From: an uncultured Prevotella sp.
GTDB lineage: Bacteria; Bacteroidota; Bacteroidia; Bacteroidales; Bacteroidaceae
Length of the DNA: 64,000 nucleotides
Direction: 5' to 3'
Assembly: GCA_947170725.1 (NCBI GenBank)
Contig: CAMVUM010000001.1
Location: 186,001-250,000, forward strand
Position numbers and translations under genes: made by a program. The notes beneath the pieces were generated by a model. It was not told the DNA's origin. It did no database searches and saw nothing but the letters and a program-made list of their open reading frames with translations. Below, one piece after another: positions 1 through 9,000 of the stretch. How positions within the stretch are numbered: the stretch's first letter is position 1; the number at the start of each line of letters is the position of its first letter.

Positions 1-115
1 GGTCGCCGCGGTCGGACATGAACTGTCCGAACACGCTGATGGCCTCAGCCTGGTCGGCCGTCGGTTCCATTGCTAAAGACTGATGTATGCGGTATGTAAG
101 TTCGTCTGCTATCAT
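1..115 (-). CDS. RecD-like ATP-dependent DNA helicase, N-terminal fragment
   Basis: This is the first 38 codons of a gene running off the left edge. The start ATG is at 115-113. The peptide holds the segment EPTADQAEAISVFGQFM, which resembles the N-terminus of Bacteroidales RecD-like/UvrD_C_2 helicases, where a PT.(D/E)Q motif precedes the Walker A loop. The Walker A motif itself lies outside the window, so the assignment is tentative. A TAnnTTTG promoter box sits only 7 nt upstream of the ATG, so the mRNA may be leaderless. A strong hairpin further upstream separates it from the vWA lipoprotein gene. Confidence 0.5.
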   Translation of the reverse strand, partial: MIADELTYRIHQSLAMEPTADQAEAISVFGQFMSDRGD

Positions 116-122
116 TGCGGTG

Positions 123-130
123 CAAACTTA
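123..130 (-). promoter_or_regulatory. -7 promoter box for the RecD-like gene
   Basis: On the minus strand this reads TAAGTTTG, a match to the Bacteroidetes -7 consensus TAnnTTTG. No clear TTG is found at the -33 position. Only 7 nt separate it from the ATG. Confidence 0.5.
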
Positions 131-150
131 CGAAAAAAAACGAAGAAAGA

Positions 151-224
151 AGAATTTTAGGAGCAGCTTTCGGGAGTTCAGGAGTAAAAGGGAGTTGACT
201 CCCGAAAGCTGTTCCTGAAATTCT
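151..224 (-). terminator. Rho-independent terminator of the vWA lipoprotein gene
   Basis: Arms 151-177 and 198-224 are complementary at 25 of 27 positions with a 20-nt loop. On the minus strand the stem is followed by a T-rich tract. It starts 4 nt past the stop of the vWA gene. Confidence 0.8.
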
Positions 225-227
225 TCA

Positions 228-1391
228 TCAGGATGCGAAAGTGACGCTGAACGTCTTTTCCGCCATGGTCTTTCCGTCCGGTGTGAGGATAGTGACCTTA
301 ACATCATGCGTATTTCCGTCCATCAGGTTTGCGACATTGGTGAAGCGGATGATGTAGGAGTTCTGCATGGCTCCGGTGACGGGAAGGTCGGTCAGGGTCA
401 CATTGTTGAAGTATGGGTCACAGTAGATGATTGTACCTCCGGTGTATTTGGACATTCTCCAAGGATATTCATAGTAATAAGGGTTTTCCGTGAAATCCTT
501 ATATATGTCGCTGTAGACGGTATGTATGGTTCCCTTGGCTGTATTCCAGTTTTCCTGTGTGCTGACATACTCAACGCTGAACTCGTTTGAACCGGCCGGC
601 TGATTGGGTTCATCGGTGAAGTTTACATAAATGCGGTTGGCGCCGCTTCTGAAAGTAAACTGTTCGTCTGCAAAGCGCAGTGCGGCCGTTCCACATTCAT
701 TACTGCTGTAGCCGCCGGTGCGGTATGGTTCAACCGCAGTGCTGAGCGCATAGGCGTCCGGTCCACCGAAATGGCATGTCCTGTTTGTTCCATAAGAGTA
801 GTTCAGATATTCTGCCAGTTTATCGGCAGTCGTGATATTGAGGGCGCCTGTGATTGCTCCGTCATATCCTACAACACCGAATCGCATGTCAAGACCTGAC
901 TCGCTCAGCATTTCGCTCCATGTTGTGATATCGCGTGCGATAGCGTCTGCTTCCTCACTCATCGAACCGGAATTGTCAACGAGGAATACGAGGTCGGCCA
1001 TAACCTTTGCGTTGCCGTCGTTGTCGTCGGCCGTATTGCGTACGGAGATGCCCTTCGGCTTGCCGTCAACCTCTACCCATACATTCTGTTTGTCGCTGCC
1101 GGTTCCGTAGAGGCGCAGCCACTCGTTGCTGAGGCTTTCCTGCACACCGGTCATGTCTATACGGATCACGGGCACGCCGTTTTCATATTCCGTGTTGCAT
1201 ACGATGTTTGGGATGTTGGTCGTGTTGTTGTCAATGTTGGGGTTCGGCGTTGCGTCTCCGTCGTCCGGTATGCCGGCAACGAGGACGGTCACTTCCTCCT
1301 GATCGTCGTCGCTGCTGCATGACGTCAGCGCGGTTGATGTGAACAGCATGCCTGCGCATGCGAAACAGAATAGATAGAATGATTTTTTCAT
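228..1391 (-). CDS. Lipoprotein with von Willebrand factor A domain
   Basis: The 387-aa product starts with a signal peptide ending in a lipobox (ALTSC, Cys25) followed by an acidic SSDDD stretch, which suggests an outer-membrane or surface lipoprotein. A vWA domain begins near residue 131. Its MIDAS motif DNSGSMSEE is at 139-147, with further metal-loop candidates downstream. Such domains bind a divalent metal and a protein ligand. The C-terminal 90 residues look like an immunoglobulin-like beta domain. The gene stands alone, with its own terminator downstream and a candidate -7 box about 96 nt upstream. The ligand and biological role cannot be read from the sequence. Confidence 0.75.
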   Translation of the reverse strand: MKKSFYLFCFACAGMLFTSTALTSCSSDDDQEEVTVLVAGIPDDGDATPNPNIDNNTTNIPNIVCNTEYENGVPVIRIDMTGVQESLSNEWLRLYGTGSDKQNVWVEVDGKPKGISVRNTADDNDGNAKVMADLVFLVDNSGSMSEEADAIARDITTWSEMLSESGLDMRFGVVGYDGAITGALNITTADKLAEYLNYSYGTNRTCHFGGPDAYALSTAVEPYRTGGYSSNECGTAALRFADEQFTFRSGANRIYVNFTDEPNQPAGSNEFSVEYVSTQENWNTAKGTIHTVYSDIYKDFTENPYYYEYPWRMSKYTGGTIIYCDPYFNNVTLTDLPVTGAMQNSYIIRFTNVANLMDGNTHDVKVTILTPDGKTMAEKTFSVTFAS

Positions 1392-1824
1392 AAACCTTTT
1401 CTTTTGATATTATATTAAAAATGTGTATTGAGTGTGATGCCTGGAGAGTGCGGCTATGGCCTTTTTCTATATTGTTTTACGTGTGACAAAGGTACTGAAA
1501 AATATTTAATGATTTGAGCTTCGGATGTCATTAATTATAGGAATGTCGGCATTTAGCGCTTATTCGTATTCTGTGTCGGCTCATTCGTCGTTCTTCTTTT
1601 CAGGAGTTCGTGGTTCGGGAGAGGCTGTGGAATGAACGCAGTGACGGGGAGGAGTGGTGTGTGTATGAAATTTAAAAACACATAAAAACATACAACATCA
1701 GCCGCGATGAGGCAGTATGTATCGGGAAAATGAATATATTTGCCATTGTTTTGATACGCGGAGCCGTTGTCCTGTTGGCAGATACCGGCGTTTTCAATTC
1801 ACAAACAAGACAGACTGTTGAACT
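1392..1824. other. Intergenic region between divergent genes with a candidate minus-strand promoter
   Basis: No convincing gene is seen in these 433 bases. On the minus strand 1494-1487 reads TACCTTTG, a -7 box that could drive the vWA lipoprotein gene, without a clear -33 TTG. Nothing equally good is seen for the plus-strand gene at 1825. A weak ORF on the minus strand across 1672-2148 is the shadow of that gene. Confidence 0.4.
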
Positions 1825-2304
1825 ATGAACATCCGTACAGTTATGATAATCCTGCTTGCGGCCGTTTGCCCGGGCATAATGGCCCAGCGCCGGTGTATTG
1901 TGGCCGATGCAGAGACCGGTGTGCCTGTACGCGACGTTCAGGTGTTTTTCAATGGTGACAAGACCAGGCGTTCCGTTTCCGACTATCGCGGAACAGTCAT
2001 TCTTCCGGATAGCGCCCGTTTCATACAGATGAGCCATCCGAAGTATGAAATGCTGATGGCCGATACCGCCACCGTCCGCGATACTGTTTTTCTGTTGCCC
2101 AACATCCGGCGTCTCAACGAGCTGGTCGTTGTCGGCCACCGTCCGCAAATCAGTTCGTCAATGACGGCTGGCATAACGGACGCTGCCGTGGCTGCGGCTC
2201 CGCCTTCGGCTGGTTTCAGTGTCAGTTTCGATTTCTTCGAGCTTTTCAATTGGAAGAAGCGGAAGAAACAGCGCGAGCGCATGGAGGCGATAAAGGATTA
2301 TTGA
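1825..2304 (+). CDS. Secreted protein with carboxypeptidase regulatory-like domain
   Basis: The product is 159 aa. A signal peptide ends near MAQ (residue 20). It is followed by a short beta domain typical of the CarboxypepD_reg-like family (about 22-95: variable-turn VSDYRGTV, then a strand ending in DTVFLLPNI). The segment LNELVVVG at about 97-104 is the motif that normally joins this domain to a TonB-dependent receptor plug, but here the protein stops instead. The tail is lysine/arginine rich (KKRKKQRERM). It could be a stand-alone periplasmic or envelope protein or a shortened descendant of a SusC-type N-terminal extension. Confidence 0.6.
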   Translation: MNIRTVMIILLAAVCPGIMAQRRCIVADAETGVPVRDVQVFFNGDKTRRSVSDYRGTVILPDSARFIQMSHPKYEMLMADTATVRDTVFLLPNIRRLNELVVVGHRPQISSSMTAGITDAAVAAAPPSAGFSVSFDFFELFNWKKRKKQRERMEAIKDY

Positions 2305-2311
2305 TTTTTTT

Positions 2312-2389
2312 CAGTAGCTGTCGTGGGCAGAGCCAACGACAGCTACTGTATAACAAAAGCGCGCCTCACGAGGCGCGCTTTTGTTATAC
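2312..2389. terminator. Two consecutive hairpins, bidirectional terminator
   Basis: The first hairpin has 13-bp arms 2312-2324 and 2336-2348. The second has about 19-bp arms on 2348-2366 and 2371-2389 with the 4-base loop CACG. The second hairpin contains the TAA stop of ddh (2386-2384). It lies between convergent genes and can serve both. Confidence 0.75.
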
Positions 2390-3283
2390 CAAATGTCCGA
2401 TGAGCTCTTCGCGCTCTCCCGGCAGCATGTCGATCACCGGCAGCTCTACCATCGTATAGCAACCCGGCTGCTGACGCAGTGAGGCGCGTGCTACGTTGAC
2501 AAGCACCTGGGCGGTCAGTGCGGGGTTGTTGATGCTCATGTTGAACTCCAGACGCTGGTTCTGGGTCTTTCCGCTGACACCCTTGCGAACCAGATTCACG
2601 CCATGGCCCATGTCACGAACGGCGTCAACCGACTCAACGGCAAACACGTGGGTCTCGTCGCTGGCGAAGTAGGGGTCGGCCTTGATGGCGGCTGTGACGT
2701 CTTCGAGACGTGCGCCGTCCTCCAGCTCGACGTAGACCATGCGGCGGTGGATGCCCTCACCGAGCGGAATGGTCATCGAGAGAGCGTTCTTGACACCCTC
2801 CTTCGAGCGCACGCAGACACTGTGGCCCATCGACATTCCCGGACCGAAGTTGGTGTAGCTCAGACCCTTCGGGGCGAGGCTCTGCATGAGTGTGCGGACG
2901 ATAGAATCGGAACCCGGGTCCCATCCGGCGGCGATCACGGCAACAGTGCCGGTCTTCTTGCATACTTCCATGAGCGAGCGGCGGTAGTCCACGATGCTGG
3001 TGTGGATGTCGAAGCTGTCGACAGTGTTAATGCCAAGCGGCAGAATCTTCTTTGCGTATTCCTCGCAGCTGCGTGTCGGTGTGGCGAGTATGGCCACGTC
3101 AACGTCCTTCAGCTCGGTGATGTCCTTGACAACGTCATAGTCTGACAGCTCAGCGGGCTTGTTCTCAGCACCGTTGCGGCGCACAACGCCGGCTATTTCA
3201 AAGTCCTCCGAAGCCTCCAGTGCCTCGATTGTGTAGCGTCCTATGTTGCCGTAACCGACTACGGCTGCTCTGATTTTCTTCAT
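2384..3283 (-). CDS. ddh: meso-diaminopimelate D-dehydrogenase
   Basis: The 299-aa product matches the length and N-terminus of diaminopimelate dehydrogenase (EC 1.4.1.16). This NADPH enzyme makes meso-DAP from tetrahydrodipicolinate in one step, for lysine and peptidoglycan synthesis. A Rossmann nucleotide-binding motif VVGYGNIGR lies at about residues 8-16. The substrate-binding segments AAGWDPGSDS and GPGMSMGHS are visible near 118 and 148. The gene is monocistronic. A candidate TATTTTTG box sits on the minus strand at 3367-3360. The stop codon lies inside the downstream terminator hairpin. Confidence 0.92.
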   Translation of the reverse strand: MKKIRAAVVGYGNIGRYTIEALEASEDFEIAGVVRRNGAENKPAELSDYDVVKDITELKDVDVAILATPTRSCEEYAKKILPLGINTVDSFDIHTSIVDYRRSLMEVCKKTGTVAVIAAGWDPGSDSIVRTLMQSLAPKGLSYTNFGPGMSMGHSVCVRSKEGVKNALSMTIPLGEGIHRRMVYVELEDGARLEDVTAAIKADPYFASDETHVFAVESVDAVRDMGHGVNLVRKGVSGKTQNQRLEFNMSINNPALTAQVLVNVARASLRQQPGCYTMVELPVIDMLPGEREELIGHLV

Positions 3284-3528
3284 CGTTATGTTCTTTTTAT
3301 GGTTTGTTTTCTATTAGTGTTTGCGCGATTTATATATACGGTCAAACCGTTTCCGGCTGCAAAAATACATCATTGACGTGAAAAAACTGACATTATGCCA
3401 CTGAAAATTTCAATAAAAAAAGCAAAAGTGAACAATTTTGCAACATATCGCGGGCTATTGCTTACGGTTTCCATACAGCCGGTGCCTTTATGCTTTCACA
3501 TTCCAACCGTCACCAGATTTCATGCCGC

Positions 3529-4665
3529 TCAATATTCGTATGCCAGCCAGTAGGCGAGGAAGTAGTCGTAGACACGGTATGCATCGCCGTCCTGCGTGAC
3601 CAGTTCCGTCTTCAGAAGGCTCTTGACGGCCGCCTGTATGGAGCTTGCCGAGGTCAGACTGTATTTCTTTATGAAAGCGCCTGAGGTGATATTGCGCGCC
3701 ATACCTTCGCGGGCGATGGCCTGCAGAACCAGCTTCTGCTTAGGCGCGATGTTTGTCAGCAGCTCCTTGTACGTGCTCTCCTGCGATATGATGACGTTGT
3801 GAAGGGCCGTGTCCACCATGTCCTCGCCGCAGCTGCCGCCCGGCGGTGTCATGGCGAAGAGTTCGTTCATGACCATCTGTACGAACCACGTGCATCCGTC
3901 AAACCGTTTGTGTACGTTTTGGGCCACGCCATCCTTGACGGTCCGTCCGTAGTCCGTGAACATCTTCGACGCGAAGGCGGCGTAGACGTCCGGCGCAATC
4001 GGCTGAAGCCCCATCGTGACGGCACTCTGATAGAAGGGCTTGGCGGCCGAGTTGAACATGTTGCTCATCAGGTGGCGGCGGCTGCCGGCGAAGATGAACA
4101 GCGTGTTGCGGCACTGCTGTATTCTTGTGCGCAGCATTGCTTCAACGTTGTTTTCAGCATAATTGCCGATTTGCTGGAACTCGTCAATGGCCACGACACA
4201 GGGTCTGTCGGCCGTCTCCAGATATTGGAAAATCTCGTCGAGCGTAGTCTGCGGTGCCTGAATGTCACCGAGACTGATGTCCAGCGAAGGCTCGCCCGTC
4301 GTCGGGTCAAACCTGACTCCCATGCGTAGCGAGCTGACCGTGCGCAGGAAACGGTCAATCCACGTCCTGTTCTTCGGTCTCAGTTCCTCATAGATGGCTT
4401 TGCCGAGGAGATAGACGAGCTCGGTCAGCGACGTCGTGGCGTAGATGTCGACGAAGAACGTGTGAAATCCTTCCAGCTGCGTCTGCCCGAAACAGTGGTT
4501 TATCAGTCCGGTCTTTCCCATGCGTCTTGGCGAGATGAGAGCCACGTTGCGGCCGTTTTCTATATGCTTCAGGAGCAGTGCCGTCTCTTCCTTGCGGTCG
4601 CAGAAATACCGGTCGCTGATGTATCTGCCGACGACAAACGGATTGGTCTGTATCGAGTCTTTCAT
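3529..4665 (-). CDS. AAA family ATPase (archaeal-type ATPase family)
   Basis: The start is taken at 4665 (MKDSIQTNPF), giving 378 aa, because a TATCTTTG promoter box lies just upstream at 4695-4688. The longer reading frame upstream of that box would therefore not be transcribed from it. A Walker A motif SPRRMGKTGL is near residue 43 and a Walker B motif VVAIDEFQQI near residue 138. The tail resembles a winged helix. The family is common in Bacteroidales as stand-alone single genes of unknown role, sometimes linked to mobile elements or defence. The immediate neighbours give no functional clue. Confidence 0.75.
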   Translation of the reverse strand: MKDSIQTNPFVVGRYISDRYFCDRKEETALLLKHIENGRNVALISPRRMGKTGLINHCFGQTQLEGFHTFFVDIYATTSLTELVYLLGKAIYEELRPKNRTWIDRFLRTVSSLRMGVRFDPTTGEPSLDISLGDIQAPQTTLDEIFQYLETADRPCVVAIDEFQQIGNYAENNVEAMLRTRIQQCRNTLFIFAGSRRHLMSNMFNSAAKPFYQSAVTMGLQPIAPDVYAAFASKMFTDYGRTVKDGVAQNVHKRFDGCTWFVQMVMNELFAMTPPGGSCGEDMVDTALHNVIISQESTYKELLTNIAPKQKLVLQAIAREGMARNITSGAFIKKYSLTSASSIQAAVKSLLKTELVTQDGDAYRVYDYFLAYWLAYEY

Positions 4666-4687
4666 ATATGGAAATGTTATTTTATTG

Positions 4688-4695
4688 CAAAGATA
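4688..4695 (-). promoter_or_regulatory. -7 promoter box of the AAA ATPase gene
   Basis: The minus strand reads TATCTTTG, matching TAnnTTTG, 22 nt upstream of the chosen ATG at 4665. No clear -33 TTG is seen at the expected distance. The box supports the short start. Confidence 0.5.
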
Positions 4696-4945
4696 ATAAT
4701 TATATTCACAATAAAACGCCTTTTTACTGAAAATCTGCGTTCCTGTGGCGCTATTTTCCGTCCGTCCGCTTCCTTTTGCTTCGTCTCTGCCGGTGTCTCT
4801 CCGTTCCTTCCGGCCACATAGTTTTGAGGCTTTGTTGCTTCCGTTTGTAATAAAATCAGTGTTAAAAAGCAACTTTTTGTTGGACCAAACGAGTGGTTAA
4901 CGACTGTTAACAAAGACCCCGTCGCTTCGCTTTTTTCGTGCCGCT

Positions 4946-5062
4946 GCTTGCCGTAAGGGCCTCCCGAGGTTGCAGCGGGGCCGCTTTCGTCATGCGACGG
5001 GGCCGCCGTTGCATTCCCGTAAGGCCCTTACGGCATCCTCGGGAGAGCCTTACGGCTTGCCG
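4946..5062. repeat. Palindromic GC-rich intergenic repeat (GCCGTAAGGGCC family)
   Basis: TTGCCGTAAGGGCCTCCCGA at 4949-4968 recurs in inverted, slightly altered form across about 5020-5062 (CCTCGGGAGAGCCTTACGGC). The left half is closely matched again on the minus strand at 49932-49893. The rest of the gene-free stretch 4666-5330 contains no convincing gene. Confidence 0.6.
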
Positions 5063-5330
5063 AAAAAAGCGCTGTCAAAGAGCGTCTGTGTAACTGCCTG
5101 ACTGTCAGCGCTCCCTGTTCGGATGCAAAATCGTGCAGTTTTGCATCGTAGCTGAAAAACCGTGGCCGGGATACTAATTAACTATTGTTAAAGTAAACAT
5201 TGTTCAAACTGTTGAGATGGAATAGCCAGATTTTCATAATCTTTTTTAGCCATGTTCTTCGTGCGCGATACAATAAAACGGCAGTGCCGGTCGTTAATAA
5301 ATATGTATATATACGAAAACTGATTTAAGG

Positions 5331-5933
5331 ATGATAGAATACATCAGAGGCGAGCTGACCGAGCTTACGCCTGCCATGGCCACTATTGAGGCCGGCGGAG
5401 TGGGCTACGGTCTGAACATCTCGCTCAACACATACAGTGCCATTCAGGGCAAAAAAGAAGTAAGACTGTATGTTTATGAGGCCATACGCGAGGACGCCCA
5501 CGTGCTCTATGGGTTTGTTGACCGCAAGGAACGTGAGCTCTTCGAACTGCTCATCAGCGTGTCCGGCGTCGGCACGAACACGGCGCGCATGGTGCTCTCA
5601 TCGCTCAGTCCGGCCGAGTTGTGCAACTGCATATCTACAGGAAACGAGCGCATGATAAAGTCAGTCAAGGGCATCGGACTCAAGACCGCACAGCGCATAA
5701 TCGTCGATCTGCGCGACAAAATCGTGGCATTGGGCATTGCCGAGGAAATCCCGGCGGGCGGTTCTTTGGCCGCTCCGGTCAACAATGCTGTAAAGGACGA
5801 GGCCGTCAGTGCGCTGATTATGCTCGGTTTCGCGCCGGCACCGTCGCAGAAAATCGTCGTACAGATACTCACTGAGCAGCCTGACGCACCGGTGGAAACG
5901 GTTGTCAAGCTGGCTCTGAAACAGATAAAATAA
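5331..5933 (+). CDS. ruvA: Holliday junction branch migration complex subunit RuvA
   Basis: The 200-aa product has the full RuvA architecture. An OB-fold domain covers about 1-63 ([21 protein letters not shown]). Two helix-hairpin-helix DNA-binding motifs lie at 73-90 ([12 protein letters not shown]) and 108-127 ([12 protein letters not shown]). The C-terminal RuvB-contacting domain covers about 153-200. It binds four-way DNA junctions and loads RuvB. It is followed after 70 bp by sprA on the same strand, and the two may be cotranscribed. Confidence 0.97.
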   Translation: MIEYIRGELTELTPAMATIEAGGVGYGLNISLNTYSAIQGKKEVRLYVYEAIREDAHVLYGFVDRKERELFELLISVSGVGTNTARMVLSSLSPAELCNCISTGNERMIKSVKGIGLKTAQRIIVDLRDKIVALGIAEEIPAGGSLAAPVNNAVKDEAVSALIMLGFAPAPSQKIVVQILTEQPDAPVETVVKLALKQIK

Positions 5934-6003
5934 GTACCGTCGCTGTCGGCGGGAGGCCGAACGGGACAGCCGGCGGTTTCGGCGGCTGACGAAAATCAAG
6001 GTA

Positions 6004-9000
6004 ATGAGGGAAAAGAAGAGACATATATATACTATATATAGTATCGGTGGCGGGAGGCGCAGGGTTTCGTCCGCCGTCCGTCGTGTGGCTACCGTCGTGT
6101 GGTCTAAGATCTGCCGTGTGCCGGGCGTGACGGTCCTGTCTCCGCGCAATGTCCTTCTCGTTTCTTTCTTCTCCGGTGTCATCGCTCTTGCCGTGCCGCC
6201 TCAGGACGACAATACCCGGAAGCAGAAACCGGCTCCGAAGGCCCAGCCGTCGCTGATGGCGGCCGATGAGACCATTCCTGACTCGCTTCTCCATCCCCGG
6301 TGGCGTATTCAGAAAACGGCACCGCTGCTCACCGAGGATCTCGACACGGCCGCCATCGACCTCCGTATGCCCGAAAACATAAAGCAGGAGGCCGTCTATG
6401 ACGATTCGCTCAACGTCTATTTCATCGGTTCGAAGATTGGCGATTCCTATCTGAACACGCCTGTCATGATGACGCCGGAGGAATATCGACGCTGGAGCGA
6501 GCGCCGCGCAATGCAGGAGTTCTTCCGTAAGAAGGACGCTGAGAACGTGGCGGCGAAAGGAAAGGAGAAGTTCGATTTCTCCGATATGAAGTTCGATCTC
6601 GGACCGGCGGAGAAAATTTTCGGTCCCGGCGGAGTGCGCATAAAAACCCAGGGAACGGCCGAGCTGAAGCTGGGAGCCACAATCAACAAGGTGGACAATC
6701 CATCGCTGCCCATCCGCAACAGGAAGACGACGGCCTTTGACTTTGACGAGAAGATCAACCTGAACCTCAACGGAAAGGTAGGTGACAAGGTCAACATGAA
6801 CCTCAACTACAACACCGACGCCACATTCGACTTCGATTCGAAGAACCTCAAGCTGACATACGAGGGCAAGGAGGACGAAATCATAAAACTGGTGGAGGCC
6901 GGAAACGTCACTTTCCCGTCCAATTCGTCGCTCATTCAGGGTGCCACGTCGCTATTCGGCGTGCGCACCGACATGCAGTTCGGCAAGCTGAAACTTCAGG
7001 CCGTGCTCTCTCAGAAAAACTCTACGTCGAAGAGTGTGTCCTCAAAGGGCGGCACTCAGCTGACTCCGTTCGAGATAAACGTGGCCGACTATGAGGAAAA
7101 CCGCCACTTCTTCCTTGCCCACTATTTCCGCGAGCGCTACGACCGCGCCATGTCGACGCTGCCGAATGTGATGACCGGAATCAAGATAACGCGTGTTGAA
7201 GTGTGGGTCACGAACAAGACCGGAACGACCAGCAATACCCGTAACATCGTGGCACTGGCCGACCTCGGCGAGGGAAAGAACGTCGGCAGCCATATATGGG
7301 GCGGCAATGGAGATGTGGCGCCGAGCAACGGGGCCAACAGAGAGTATTCGGCCATGACCACCGAATATGCCGCCGCGCGCAATATCGACCAGACCAACAC
7401 CGTTCTGGATGCCATCAGCGGCTTCACCGGTGCGGTTGACTACGAGAAACTGCAGAGTGCGCGGATGCTCAATTCGTCGGAATATACCGTCAACTCATCG
7501 CTCGGTTACATATCTTTGAAGTCAGCCCTGCAGAGCGACCAGGTGCTCGCCGTGGCCTTTGAATATACTCTCGGCGGTCAGACCTATCAGGTGGGAGAGT
7601 TCGCCTCAGACAACACCAACACCAATGAAGCGCTCTTCGTCAAGGCTCTGAAGAACACGAACAACAGCCCGCAGATGGCTAACTGGCGCCTGATGATGAA
7701 GAATGTCTACTATCTGGCGTCGTCGGTGGAAAAGACCAAGTTCCGTCTGGACGTCAAATATCTCAGCGATACGACCGGAGTCTATCTTTCTTATCTGCCT
7801 GAACCTCAGGTCAAGGACCGCATGCTTATCCGCGTTTTGGGCGCCGACCGACTGGACAACAATAACAAAGCCAACCCCAACGGCTACTTCGATTTCGTTG
7901 AGGGCTATACCGTCAGCAACGGACGGGTGTTCTTCCCCGCAGCCGAACCGTTCGGAGCATATCTGAAGGACTATCTCGTCAAGGCAGGAATAGCCGATGC
8001 CACAGCCGGTAAATATGCCTTCACGGAACTCTATGACACTACCAAGACGGCGGCAAAGCAGATAGCGGAGAAGGACAAGTTTGTGCTTACGGGACAGTTC
8101 AAGGGAACTTCCGCAAATGTGATATCCCTCGGCGCCTACAACGTTCCGCAGGGGTCGGTCGTGGTTACGGCCGGCGGTGTCGTGCTCAGTGAAGGCTCTG
8201 ACTATACCGTAGACTATACGGCCGGCGAAGTGACCATACTCAACCAAAGCATCATTGACGCCGGAACGTCCGTCAACGTCAGTCTGGAGAGCAATACGGA
8301 CTTCGGAATGATGCGCAAGACCATGATGGGACTCAACTGGGAATACGACTTCTCGAAGAACTTCCAGATAAGCGGAACGTTCCAGCATCTGCGCGAACAG
8401 GCCATGACGTCAAAGGTGACGATGGGCTCGGAGCCTCTGAACAACTTCCTGTGGGGCGTCAACCTTAACTGGAAGAAGGAGAGCCAGTGGCTCACGAACG
8501 TCCTTAATAAGATACCGTTCCTCCATTGCACCCAGCCGTCGCAGATCTCGCTGACCACCGAGTTCGCCCAGCTCATATCAGGACAGGCCGGCGGCACGCA
8601 GGACAATGCGTCCTACATCGACGACTTTGAGAACACCAAGAGCGGCATCGACGTATCCGAACCGAAATCGTGGGTGCTTTCCAGCGTCCCGTCGATGTTT
8701 CCCGAGTCTTCCGACAAGGAGGGACTGAGCAGCGGCTATAACCGTTCGCTGCTCGCCTGGTACACGATTGACCCGCTGTTTACGTACAAGAGCAGCTCGC
8801 TGACACCCGGACATATAAAGAGCGATCTCAATCAGTTGTCTAACCACTATGTGCGTGAGGTCTATGTGAGCGAGCTTTATCCTAACCGCGACCAAAGTAC
8901 GTATAACGGTGCTACCTCAACGCTGTCCATTCTCAATCTCGCCTATTATCCCGAAGAGCGCGGCCCATACAACTTCTCGACGCAGATGAACGCTGACGGG

